DNA of 64,000 bases from positions 2,790,001 through 2,854,000 of the forward strand of contig CM082583.2 of the NCBI GenBank assembly GCA_040954595.2, in the 5' to 3' direction. Position numbers and translations under genes: made by a program. The notes beneath the pieces are model-generated. The model was not told where the DNA came from. It saw only the letters and a list, made by a program, of their open reading frames with translations, and did no database searches. This DNA is from Balanoglossus misakiensis (Eukaryota; Hemichordata). Each line of letters starts with the position of its first letter. The first letter of the stretch is position 1. Below, in pieces: positions 1 through 19,625 of this stretch.

Positions 1-750
1 TCGCCAAAAAATTGTAACACATTTTAGTCACATGACGATTGATATCCATAAAAAGAATTTGTATGCTATCAATTTTTAGACTAGAAAAAGGAATTTCAAT
101 TTTTCACTGCTTTTTACAAAATCCAATATGGCCGCCATAATCTTCGACCAATCACAATGCTCTTTGCAAACTTGATAGACATCAGTGTAGTGACCATACT
201 CCTCGAATCTTGCGACTCAGTCATCGCCCGTTCTGGAGAAGAAGATTTTTGCAGTTTAACTATGGTTTTTCGAAAATCCAATATGGCCGCCATAATCTTC
301 GACCAATCACAATGATCTTCGCAAACTTGATAGACATCAGTTAGGTGACCACATACCCCAAACCCCGTGTCTCGGTTATCACCGGTTATGGAGAAGAAGA
401 TTTTTGAAATTTAAGCCAGATTTCAGAAAAAAAATTGTAGCCAAAAAACTGCAACATTGACAGCAAAATAGCCAATTACAAAAATGATGGGTAGAAGGTA
501 GTCTACCTGCATGCCAAATTTGAAGTCGATCTGACTTGTAGTTTCTGAGATCTGAGATTTGCATTTTTTCAGAAAATCCAATATGGCCGCCAGGTCACGT
601 GACTAATTAAGTATTCACAAGTCACTGCACATCTACTCATAGACCTTGACCACTGTAGCAAGTTTGAGCAGTGTACCTGCAGTAGTTTCTGAGATTTAGT
701 TGGCCGAAGAATTGACACAAGAAAAAAGAAAGAAAGAAAGAAAGAAAGAA
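1..750. repeat. Array unit, partial (3' half)
   Basis: This is the 3' part of a unit cut by the window edge. It has the paired CCAATATGGCCGCCATAATC segments at about 122 and 280, then a GAAA tract at 721-749. It passes directly into the next unit without a GGGCCC hairpin. Confidence 0.85.
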
Positions 751-2393
751 TTAAAGCTGCGAGCAGCATTGTCGGGCCCAAGCGCTGATCTTGAATTATA
801 TATGCACAGTATGAATGAGAAGAAACAGAATTTTCTATCGGATGTATTATCTCATGACATAACAAGGACGTGTGTATTTTTGCTGCTTAAATAGGGTGAA
901 GTAGGTCAAAGGTCACCTGAGGTCACCCAACATTTGGGCAATTTTTTTGACCCATACTGGTCCATGTCCAACAAAAACCAAAACTCTAGCTCTATTGGTT
1001 CGCCTGTAATTAGGTATGTGCATATTTAATGAGGTCAGCAGGTGTCACAGGTGACCCAAAAATGTGGCTTTACATTATGGTCCCATCCTACCAAATGCCA
1101 TGGCTGTATCTGCTCTGGATGCTGAGATATGCGAAAGTAGGTCAAAGGTCACCAGAGGTCACCCAACATTTGGGCAAAAAATTTTGATCCCATACTGGTC
1201 TATGTCCAACAAAAACCAAACCTCTAGCTCTATTGGTTCGCCTGTAATTAGCTATGCACATAATTAATGAGGTCAGCAGAGGTCAAAGGGGTCATGAAAA
1301 GAAGCAAAATATTTTGATCACACACTAATCCACATTCATCAAAAACCAAACGTCTAGCCCTATAGGTTAGCCTGGAATTAGATATGCAGAAATAATAACG
1401 CGTGATAAGTAGGTCAAAGGTCATGTGAAAAATCGCCAAAAAATTGTAACATATTTTAGTCACATGACGATTGATATCCATAAAAAGAATTTGTATGCTA
1501 TCAATTTTTAGACTAGAAAAAGGAATTTCAATTTTTCACTGCTTTTTACAAAATCCAATATGGCCGCCATAATCTTCGACCAATCACAATGCTCTTTGCA
1601 AACTTGATAGACATCAGTGTAGTGACCATACTCCTCGAATCTTGCGACTCAGTCATTGCCCGTTCTGGAGAAGAACATTTTTGCAGTTTAACTATGGTTT
1701 TTCGAAAATCCAATATGGCCGCCATAATCTTCGACCAATCACAATGATCTTCGCAAACTTGATAGACATCAGTTAGGTGACCACATACCCCAAACCCCGT
1801 GTCTCGGTTATCACCGGTTCTGGAGAAGAAGATTTTTGAAATTTAAGCCAGATTTCAGAAAAAAAATTGTAGCAAAAAACTGCAACACTGTAGCAAAATT
1901 TCCAATTACAAAAATGATGGGTAGAAGGTAGTCTACCTGCATGCCAAATTTGAAGTCGATCTGACTTGTAGTTTCTGAGATCTGAGATTTGAATTTTTTC
2001 AGAAAATCCAATATGGCCGCCAGGTCACGTGACTAATTAAGTATTCACAAGTCACTGCACATCTACTCATTGACCTTGACCACTGTAGCAAGTTTGAGAA
2101 GTGTACCTGCAGTAGTTTCAGAGATCTCGTTGGCCGAAGAATTGACACAAGAATAAAGAAAGAAAGAAAGAAAGAAAGAAAAATTCCAACGAAACCAATA
2201 GGGCCCAAGCGCTTGCTTGCGCTTGGGCCCTAAAAACCCCAACGAAACCAATAGGGCCCAAGCGCAAGCAAGCGCTTGGGCCCTAAAAACCCCAACGAAA
2301 CCAATAGGGCCCAAGCGCTTGCTTGCGCTTGGGCCCTAAAAAACCCCAACGAAACCAATAGGGCCCAAGCGCTTGCGTGCGCTTGGGCCCTAA
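751..2393. repeat. Array unit with four terminal hairpins
   Basis: This unit is about 1643 bp. It starts with the GAGCAGC variant of the 5' palindrome and has two AGGTCA-rich segments. A GAAA tract at about 2157-2182 is followed by four tandem GGGCCC hairpins. Perfect AGGTCAAAGGTCA motifs lie at about 903, 1139 and 1411. Confidence 0.85.
2183..2393. repeat. Four tandem GGGCCC hairpins
   Basis: Four copies of a roughly 53 bp module each contain CCAACGAAACCAATA followed by a perfect 12 bp stem, GGGCCCAAGCGC paired with GCGCTTGGGCCC. The 6-base loops are TTGCTT, AAGCAA, TTGCTT and TTGCGT in order. The second loop is the exact reverse complement of the first and third, so the loop has been inverted relative to its stem. 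The modules close the unit and directly abut the next unit's TTAAAGCTGC start. Confidence 0.9.
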
Positions 2394-3822
2394 TTAAAGC
2401 TGCAAGCAGCATTGTCGGGCCCAAGCGCTGATCTCGAATTATATATGCACAGTATGAATGAGAAGAAATAGAATTTTCTATCGGGTGTATTATCTCATGA
2501 CATAACAAGGACGTATGTATTTTTGCTGCTGAAATAGGGTGAAGTAGGTCAAAGGTCACCTGAGGTCACCCAACATTTGGGCAATTTTTTTTTTACCCAT
2601 ACTGGTCCATGTCCAACAAAAAACAAAACTCTAGCTCTATTGGTTCGCCTGTAATTAGGTATGTGCATATTTAATGAGGTCAGCAGGTGTAACAGGTGAC
2701 CAAAAAATGTGGCTTTACATTTTGGTCCCATCCTGCCAAATGCCATGGCTGTATCTGCTCTGGATGCTGAGATATGCGAAAGTAGGTCAAAGGTCACCAG
2801 AGGTCACCCAAAATTTGGGCAAAAATTTTGATCCCATACTGGTCCATGTCCAACAAAAATCAAACCTCTAGCTCTATTGGTTCGCCTGAAATTAGCTATG
2901 CACATAATTAATGAGGTCAGCAGAGGTCAAAGGGGTCATGAAAAGTAGCACAATATTTTGATCACACACTAATCCACATTCATCAAAAACCAAACCTCTA
3001 GCCCTATAGGTTAGCCTGGAATTAGATATGCAGAAATAATAACGCATGATAAGTAGGTCAAAGGTCATGTGAAAAATCGCCAAAAAATTGTAGCATATTT
3101 TAGTCACATGACGACTGATATCCATAAAAAGAATTTGTATGCTATCAATTTTTAGACTAGAAAAAGGAATTTCAATTTTTCACTGCTTTTTACAAAATCC
3201 AATATGGCCGCCATAATCTTCGACCAATCACAATGCTCTTTGCAAACTTGATAGACATCAGTGTAGTGACCATACTCCCCGAATCTTGCGACTCAGTCAT
3301 CGGTCGTTCTGGAGAAGAAGATTTTTGCAGTTTTACTATGGTTTTTCGAAAATCCAATATGGCCGCCATAATCTTCGACCAATCACACCGATCTTCGCAA
3401 ACTTGATAGACATCAGTTAGGTGACCACATACCCCAAACCCCGTGTCTCGGTTATCACTGGTTCTGGAGAAGAAGATTTTTGAAATTTAAGCCAGATTTG
3501 AGAAAAACAACTGTAGCAAAAAAACTGCAACATTGACAGCAAAATTTCCAATTACACAAATGATGGGTAGAAGGTAGTCTACCTGCATGCCAAATTTGAA
3601 GTCGATCTGACTTGTAGTTTCTGAGATCTGAGATTTGATTTTTTTCAGAAATTCCAATATGGCCGCCAGGTCACGTGACTAATTAAGTATTCACAAGTCA
3701 CTGCACATCTACTCATTGACCTTGACCACTGTAGCAAGTTTGAGAAGTGTACCTGCAGCGGTGTCTGAGATCTCGTTGCCCAAAGAATTGACACAAGAAT
3801 AAAGAAAGAAAGAAAGAAAGAA
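2394..3822. repeat. Array unit, no terminal hairpin
   Basis: This unit is about 1429 bp. It begins with the AAGCAGC variant straight after the hairpin block and ends in a GAAA tract at about 3802-3820 with no hairpin. It is otherwise colinear with the previous unit. Confidence 0.85.
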
Positions 3823-6260
3823 TTAAAGCTGCGAGCAGCATTGTCGGGCCCAAGCGCTGATCTTGAATTATATATGCACAGTATGAATGAGAAGAAACAG
3901 AATTTTCTATCGGATGTATTATCGCATGACATAACAAGGATGTGTGTATTATTGCTGCTGAAATAGGGTGAAGTAGGTCAAAGGTCACCTGAGGTCACCC
4001 AACATTTGGGCAATTTTTTTTTACCCATACTGGTCCATGTCCAACAAAAACCAAAACTCTAGCTCTATTGGTTCGCCTGTAATTAGGTATGTGCATATTG
4101 AATGAGGTCAGCAGGTGTCACAGGTGACCCAAAAATTTGGCTTTACATTTTGGTCCCATCCTGCCAAATGCCAAGGCTGTATCTGCTCAGGATGCCACGA
4201 TCTCCGAAAGTAGGTAAAAGGTCACCTGAGGTCACCAAACATTTGGGCAAAATCTTTTGACCCATACTGGTCCATGTCAAACAAAAACTAAAACTCTAGC
4301 TCTATTGGTTCGCCTGTAATTAGGTATGTGCATATTTAATGAGGTCAGCAGGTGTCACAGGTGACCCAAAAATGTGGCTGTACATTTTGGCCCCATCCTG
4401 CCAAATGCCAAGGCTGTATCTGCTCTGGATGCTGAGATATGCGAAAGTGGGTCAAAGGTCACCTGAGGTCACCAAACATTTGGGCAAAAATGTTTGACCC
4501 ATACTGGTCCTTGTCAAACAAAAACTAAAACTCTAGCTCTATTGGTTCGCCTGTAATTAGGCATGTGCATAGTTAATGAGGTCAGCAGGTGTCACAGGTG
4601 ACCCAAAAATGTGGCTGTACATTTTGGCCCCATCCTGCCAAATGCCAAGGCTGTATCTGCTCTGGATGATGAGATATGCGAAAGTGGGTCAAAGGTCACC
4701 TGAGATCACCAAACATTTGGGCAAAATTTTTTGACCCATACTGGTCCATGTCAAACAAAAACTAAAACTCTAGCTCTATTGGTTCGCCTGTAATTAGGTA
4801 TGTGCATATTTAATGAGGTCAGCAGGTGTCACAGGTGACCCAAAAATGTGGCTGTACATTTTGGCCCCATCCTGCCAAATGCCAAGGCTGCATCTGCTCT
4901 GGATGCTGAGATATGCGAAAGTGGGTCAAAGGTCACCTGAGGTCACCAAACATTTGGGCAAAATTTTTTGACCCATACTGGTCCATGTCAAACAAAAACT
5001 AAAACTCTAGCTCTATTGGTTCGCCTGTAATTAGGTATGTGCATATTTAATGAGGTCAGCAGGTGTCACAGGTGACCCAAAAATGTGGCTGTACATTTTG
5101 GCCCCATCCTGCCAAATGCCAAGGCTGTATCTGCTCTGGATGCTGAGATATGCGAAAGTAGGTCAAAGGTGACCAGAGGTCACCCAATATTTGGGCAAAA
5201 AATTTTGTTCCCATAGTGGTCCATGTCCAACAAAAACCAAACCTCTAGCTCTATTGGTTCGCCTGTAATTAGCTATGTGCATAATTAATGAGGTCAGCAG
5301 AGGTCAAAGGGGTCATGAAAAGTAGCAAAATATTTTGATCACACACTAATCCACATGCATCAAAAACCAAACGTCTAGCCCTATAGGTTAGCCTGGAAAT
5401 AGATATGCAGAAATAATAACGTGTGAAAAGTAGGTCAAAGGTCATGTGAAAAATCGTCAAAAAATTGTAACATAATTTAGTCACATGACGATTGATATCC
5501 ATAAAAAGAGTTTGTATGCTATCAATTTTTACACTAGGAAAAGGAATTTCAATTTTTCACTGCTTTTTACATAATCCAATATGGCCGCCATAATCTTCGA
5601 CCAATCACAATGCTCTTTGCAAACTTGATAGACATCAGTGAAGTGACCAAACTCCCCGAATCTTGCGACTCAGTTATCGCCCGTTCTGGAGAAGAAGATT
5701 TTTTGAGTTTTACTCTGGTTTTTCGAAAATCCAATATGGCCGCCATAATCTTCGACCAATCACAATGATCTTCGCAAACTTGATAGACATCAGTTAGGTG
5801 ACCACATACCCCAAACGGCGTGACTCGGTTATCGCCGGTTCTGGAGAAGAAGATTTTTGAAATTTTGACCAGATTTCAGAAAAACAACTGTAGCAAAAAA
5901 ACTGCAACATTGACAGCAAAATATCCAATTACAAAAATGATGGGCAGAGGGTATACTACCAGCACACCAAATCTGAAGTCGATCTGACTAGTAGTTTCTG
6001 AGATCTGAGATTTGCATTTTTTCAGAAAATCCAATATGGCCGCCATGTCACGTGACTAATTAAGTATTCACAAGTCACTGCACATCTACTCATTGACCTT
6101 GACCACTGTAGCAAGTTTGAGAACTGTACCTGCAGCGGTGTCTGAGATCTAGCGCGCGAAAGAAATGAACCAAGAATAAAGAAAGAAAGAAAGAAAGAAA
6201 GAAAGAAAAACCCCAACGAAACCAATACGGGCCCAAGCCTGGCTTGGCTTGGGCCCGTAA
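3823..6260. repeat. Expanded array unit (2.4 kb)
   Basis: This unit is about 2438 bp because its AGGTCA-rich segment is present as a run of about five tandem copies rather than two. It ends with a GAAA tract (about 6178-6206) and one hairpin with the stem CGGGCCCAAGC...GCTTGGGCCCG, a variant also found at 7697-7746. Confidence 0.85.
3973..5160. repeat. 237 bp internal tandem repeat, about five copies
   Basis: The phrase GGTCAAAGGTCACC or a close variant recurs at about 3973, 4210, 4447, 4684, 4920 and 5158, a spacing of 236-238 bp. The copies share CATACTGGTCCATGTC, CTCTATTGGTTCGCCTG and GCAGGTGTCACAGGTGACCC. Copies two to five share private changes (GTGGGTCAAAGG, GTCACCAAACATTTGG), indicating recent local amplification within one unit. 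Confidence 0.9.
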
Positions 6261-7746
6261 TTAAAGCTGCAAGCAGCATTGTCGGGCCCAAGCGCTGATC
6301 CGGTATTATATATGCACAGTATGAATGAGAAGAAACAGAATGCTCTATCAGGTGTTTTATATCATGACATAACAAGGACGTATGTATTTTTCCTGCTGAA
6401 ATAGTGTAAAGTAGGTCAAAGGTCACCTGAGGTCACCCAACATTTGGGCAAAATTTATTGACCCATACTGTTCCATGTCCGACAAGAACTAAAACTCTAG
6501 TTCTATTGGTTCGTCTGTAATTAGGTATGTGCATATTTAATGAGGTCAGCAGGTGTCACAGGTGACTCAAAAATGTGGCTTTACATTTTGGTCCCATCCT
6601 GCCAAATGCCAAGGCTGTATCTGCCCTGGATTCTGAGATATGCGAAAGTAGGTCAAAGGTCACCAGAGGTCACCCAATATTTGGGCAACAAATTTTGACC
6701 CCATATTGGTCCATGTCCAACAAAAACCAAACCTCTAGCTCTATTGGTTCGCCTGTAATTAGCTATGCACATAATTAATGAGGTCAGCAGAGGTCAAAGG
6801 GGTCATGAAAAGTAGCAAAATATTTTGATCACACACTAATCCACATTCATCAAAAACCAAACGTCTAGCCTTATAGATTAGCCTGGAATTAGATATGCAG
6901 AAATAATAACGCGTGATAAGTAGGTCAAAGGTCATGTGAAAAATCGCCAAAAAATTCTAACATATTTTAGTCACATGACGATTGATATCCATAAAAAGAA
7001 TTTGTATGCTATGAATTTTTAGACTAGAAAAAGGAATTTCAATTTGTCACTGCTTTTTACAAAATCCAATATGGCCGCCATAATCTTCGACCAATCACAA
7101 TGCTCTTTGCAAACTTGATAGACATCAGTGTAGTGACCATACTCCCCAAATCTTGCAACTCAGTCATCGCCCGTTCTGGAGAAGAAGATTTTTGGAGTTT
7201 AACTATGGTTTTTCAAAAATCCAATATGGCCGCCATAATCTCCGACCAATCACAATGATCTTCGCAAACTTGATAGACATCAGTTAGGTGACCACATACA
7301 CCAAACCCTGTGTCTCGGTTATTGCCGGTTCTGGAGAAGAAGATTTTTGAAATTTAAGCCAGATTTCAGAAAAAAAATTGTAGCAAAAAACTGCAACTTT
7401 GTCAGCATAATTTCCAATTACAAAAATGATGGGCAGAAGGTAGTCTACCAGCATGCCAAATTTGAAGTCGATCTGACTTGTAGTTTCTGAGATCTGAGAT
7501 TTGCATTTTTTTAGAAAATCCAAGATGGCTGCCAGGTCACGTGACTAATTAAAAATTCAAGGGTTCAATGCACGACTACTCATTGACCTTGACCACTGTA
7601 GCAAGTTTCAGAAGTGTACCTGCAGCGGTGTCTGAGATCTCGTGGGTCAAAGAATTGACACAAGAATAAAGAAAGAAAGAAAGAAAGAAAGTAAAATTCC
7701 AACGAAACCAATACGGGCCCAAGCCTGGCTTGGCTTGGGCCCGTAA
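6261..7746. repeat. Array unit with one terminal hairpin
   Basis: This unit is about 1486 bp and is colinear with its neighbours. It ends with a GAAA tract (about 7668-7690) and one hairpin of the CGGGCCCAAGCC type at 7697-7746. The same hairpin variant ends the preceding unit, so the two probably share a recent common copy. Confidence 0.85.
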
Positions 7747-9169
7747 TTAAAGCTGCAAGCAGCATTGTCGGGCCCAAGCGCTGATCTTGAATTATATATG
7801 CACAGTATGAATGAGAAAAAACAGAATTTTCTATCGTATGTATTATCTGATGACATAACAAGGATGTGTGTATTTTTGCTGCTGAAATAGGGTGAAGTAG
7901 GTCAAAGGTCACCAGAGGTCACGCAACATTTGGGCAAAAAATTTTGATCCCACACTGGTCCATGTCCAACAAAAAACAAAAGTCTAGCTCTATTGGTTCG
8001 CCTGTAATTAGGTATGTGCATATTTAATGAGGTCAGCAGGTGTCACAGGTGACTCAAAAATGTGGCTTTACATTTTGGTCCCATCCTACCAAATGCCATG
8101 GCTGTATCTGCTCTGGATGCTGAGATATGCGAAAGTAGGTCAAAGGTCACCAGAGGTCACGCAACATTTGGGCAAAAAAGTTTGATCTCATACTGGTCTG
8201 TGTCCAACAAAAACCAAACCTCTAGCTCTATTGGTTCGCCTGTAATTAGCTATGCACATAATTAATGAGGTCAGCAGAGGTCAAAGGGGTCATGAAAAGT
8301 AGCAAAATATTTTGATCACACACTAATCCACATTCATCAAAAACCAAACGTCTAGCCCTACAGGTTAGCCTGGAATTAGATATGCAGAAATACTAACGCG
8401 TGATAAGTAGGTCAAAGGTCATGTGAAAAATCGCCGAAAAATTGTAACATATTTTAGTCACATGACGATTGATATCCATGAAAAGAATTTGTATGCTATC
8501 AATTTTTAGACTAGAAAAAGGAATTTCAATTTTTCACTGCTTTTTACAAAATCCAATATGGCCGCCATAATCTTCGACCAATCACAATGCTCTTTGCAAA
8601 CTTGATAGACATCAGTGTCGTGACCATACTCCCCAAATCTTGCGACTCAGTCATCGCCCGTTCTGGAGAAGAAGATTTTTGGAGTTTAACTATGGTTTTT
8701 CTAAAATCCAATATGGCCGCCATAATCTTCGACCAATCACAATGATCTTCGCAAACTTGATAGACATCAGTTAGGTGACCACATACCCCAAACCCCGTGT
8801 CTCGGTTATCACTGGTTCTGGAGAAGAAGATTTTTGAAATTTAAGCCAGATTTCAGAAAAAAAATTGTAGCAAAAAAACTGCAACATTCACAGCAAAATT
8901 TCCAATTACAAAAATGATGGGTAGAAGGTAGTCTACCTGCATGCCAAATTTGAAGTCGATCTGACTTGTAGTTTCTGAGATCTGAGATTTGAATTTTTTC
9001 AGAAAATCCAATATGGCCGCCAGGTCACGTGACTAATTAATTATTCACAAGTCACTGCACATCTACTCATTGACCTTGACCACTGTAGCAAGTTTGAGAA
9101 GTGTACCTGCAGTAGTTTCAGAGATCTCGTTGGCCGAAGAAATTGACACAAGAAAAAAGAAAGAAAGAA
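7747..9169. repeat. Array unit, no terminal hairpin
   Basis: This unit is about 1423 bp, colinear with the others, and ends in a short GAAA tract without a hairpin. Confidence 0.85.
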
Positions 9170-10776
9170 TTAAAGCTGCAAGCAGCATTGTCCGGGCCCA
9201 AGCTCTATTATCTGATCTGATATTAGATATGCACATAATTAATGAGTAGAAACATAATGCTGTTCTATCCCATGAAATATCAAGGTTATATCTATGTTTG
9301 GTGCTGATAAAGTGTTAAGAAGGTCAAAGGTCACCCAGAGGTCACCCAACATTTGGGCAGAAAATTTTAATCCATAGTGGTCCATGTCCAACAAAAACCA
9401 GACCTCTAGCCCTTTTGGTTAGCCTATAATTAGGTATGCACATAATTAATGAGTTAAGCAGGTGTCACAGGTGACCCAAAACTTTGGCTTTTCATTATGG
9501 CCCCATACCTCCAAACGCCAAGGCTGTATCTGCTGTGGATGTCGAGATATGCAAAAGTAGGTCAAAGGTCACCCGAGGTCATCCAACATTTGGGCAAAAT
9601 ATTTTGACCCCATACTGATCCATGTCCAGAAAAAAACAAACCTCTAGGTCATTTGGTTCATCTGTAATTAGGTATGCGCATATTTAATGAGGTCAGCAGA
9701 GGTCAAAGGGGTCATGAAAATTAGCAAAAATTTTTGATCACATACAAAACCACATACATCAAAAACCAAACTTATAGCCCTATTGGTTAGCCTGGAATTA
9801 GATATGCAGAAAAATGATGCGTCAAAAGTAGGTCAAAGGTCATTGCCAAAATTACCAAAATATTTATAGCTTATTCTTGTCATATGATGATTCATATCCA
9901 TAAAAAGAATTTCTGTGCTATCAATTTTTAGGCTAGAAACAGAATTTTTACTTTTTAATCGTTGTTCACAAAATCCAATATGGCCGCCAAAATCTTCGAC
10001 CAATCACAATGATCTTCGCAAACTTGATAGACATCTGTTTAATGACCGCACACACCAAATCTTGTGACTCGGTTATCGCCGGTTCTTGAGAAGAAGATTT
10101 TTGAAATTTTACTAGGGTTTTTCGAAAATCCAATATGGCCGCCATAATCTTCCACCAATCACAATGATCTTCGCAAACTTGATAGACCTCAGTTTGGTGA
10201 CCACATACCCCAAACCGCGTGACTCGGTTATCGCCGGTTCTGGAGAAGAAGATTTTTGAAATTTTGACCAGATTTCAGAAAAACAACTGTAGCAAAAAAA
10301 CTGCAACATTGACAGCAAAATATCCAATTACAAAAATGATGGGTAGAAGGTAGACTACCTGCACACCAAGTTTGAAGTCGATCTGACTTGTAGTTTCTGA
10401 GATCTGAGATTTGCATTTTTTCAGAAAATCTAATATGGCCGCCAGGTCACGTGACTAATTAAAAATTCAAGGGTTCAATGCACATCTACTCATTGACCTT
10501 GACCACTGTAGCAAGTTTGAGAAGTGTACCTGCAGTGGTGTCTGAGATCTAGAGCGACAAAGAATTGACACAAGAATAAAGAAAGAAGAAGAAAGAAGAA
10601 AGAAGGAAAGACAGAAAAACCCCAACGAAACCAATAGGGCCCAAGCGCTGGTATGCGCTTGGGCCCTAAAAACCCCAACGAAACCAATAGGGCCCAAGCG
10701 CTTGCGTGCGCTTGGGCCCTAAAAATTCCAACGAAACCAATAGGGCCCAAGCGCTTGCGTGCGCTTGGGCCCTAAA
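9170..10776. repeat. Divergent right-end array unit with three hairpins
   Basis: This unit is about 1607 bp and is clearly more diverged from the rest, as expected at the edge of an array homogenised internally. After an interrupted GAAA/GAAGAA tract (about 10578-10612) it carries three GGGCCCAAGCGC hairpins with loops TGGTAT, TTGCGT and TTGCGT. It then stops at about 10776, next to the PLE fragment. Confidence 0.8.
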
Positions 10777-10782
10777 AAAGTT

Positions 10783-11711
10783 CTACCAGTCCTTTTTGTT
10801 GATACCAGTGGGTGAAAGGGTACCAAGTGATTTAATAATTTTCAGTTCCAGTTGCTTTCTTATTTTGTCGTGTCTCGAATATACCTTGCACAGACCAGTG
10901 AATTGGAAATGGTGAATGTTGTGATCAGGTTCATGGAAGTGATGAGCGACTAGAGTGTCTTTGTGTGTACGGATACTGTAAAGGTGTTCGTTGATTCTGA
11001 TACGGAGTTCCCGTTTTGTTTCCCCGATGTAAAATTTGTCGCATTTGATACAGACGATGGCATAAATGATGTTGCGAGTATTACATGTCAGTTGGCCGAT
11101 GATAGGATGCGATTTGTTATTAAGCTTGTTGATTAATTTGTGTTCATTGGTCTGGATCATGAATTGTTCTACAGTTGTTACACGGTTTACAGAGTCCTGG
11201 GTCAGTGTCTTCGGTTCTTGTCTTAAGGCTGGCTCGGACGATCATCTTCTTTAGGTTGGGTGGTTGTCTATAAGCAACAAAAGGGGGTGCGGTGAATGTC
11301 TCCCTTGTAGACTGATTGGATGCAAGTATGTGCCAGTGTTTTCTAATTATTGACGATATGCTGGGAAGGGCCGGGTGGTGTGTGATGACGTATACGTATA
11401 CGTTCGGATGAGTTGGTGTTTTTGTCCTGGTAGTTGATGAGTCGGTCACGTGGGATGCTTCTTACTTGATTTATGGCATTAGAGATCGCTGATTTTTTGT
11501 AGTTGCGTTGGATGAAGTGGTCCTGAAGTTTCTTGGTTTCTTTATTGTAGAGATCTGTTGTAGAGCAGATGCGTCTATATCGCAGGGCCTGTCCCTTGGG
11601 GATCGCTTTAAAGATATGGCGTGGATGGCAGGATGATGGAAGTAGATACGTGTGCTTGTCAGTAGGTTTGCTGTAGATGGTCGTATGAATGGTGTTATCC
11701 TTGATCATCAT
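10783..11711 (-). pseudogene. Penelope-like element, 3' fragment with GIY-YIG endonuclease
   Basis: Read on the minus strand, three overlapping frames (11711 to 11343, 11449 to 11144, 11160 to 10783) together give the C-terminal part of a Penelope-like retroelement protein: the post-catalytic RT/thumb region, a Cys pair (CKPCNNC), then a GIY-YIG nuclease. The nuclease core is easy to see: IIYAIVCIKC, FYIGETKRELRIRINEH, and a HFHEPDHN segment. At least two frameshifts separate the pieces and no catalytic RT motif remains, so this is a dead fragment. It belongs to a different lineage from the PLE pair at 22.6-25.5 kb. It lies a few bases from the end of the tandem array. Confidence 0.85.
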
Positions 11712-11826
11712 ATTGATTACTTATAGTAAGTTGACTTGTTCGTTGTATCGATATTTTGTACTACTATTAATAAGAAAATTGAATTTCGTTTCTCAGATGT
11801 TCGGATTTTACAGAATGTACTTACAG

Positions 11827-19625
<7,799 letters not shown>

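Larger units (their letters stand above)
1..10776. repeat. Head-to-tail array of ~1.4-1.6 kb repeat units
   Basis: Six complete units and one partial unit follow each other without intervening sequence. Each unit starts with TTAAAGCTGC(A/G)AGCAGC, a small palindrome, followed within 30 bases by GGGCCCAAGCGCT. It ends in a GAAA tract that is sometimes followed by a GGGCCC hairpin. Inside each unit are two copies of a roughly 150 bp segment (CCAATATGGCCGCCATAATC then CTTGATAGACATC) and two to six copies of a roughly 237 bp segment rich in AGGTCA. All reading frames here are short and are fixed by the repeat, so no protein is proposed. The arrangement (short 5' palindrome, simple-repeat tract, 3' hairpin, tandem copies) resembles non-autonomous Helitron/Helentron-type arrays, but that class is an inference. 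The array continues leftwards beyond the window. Confidence 0.9.

Noticed and set aside
379-10750. Many open frames of 60-130 codons in the tandem array, some repeated in every unit
   Set aside because: They recur because the DNA repeats, run through GAAA tracts and hairpins, occur in several frames and show no protein motifs or splice structure.
1-10776. CRISPR-like or clustered-repeat interpretation of the regularly spaced repeats
   Set aside because: Units are over 1 kb, there are no unique spacers, and the host is a eukaryote with spliced genes.
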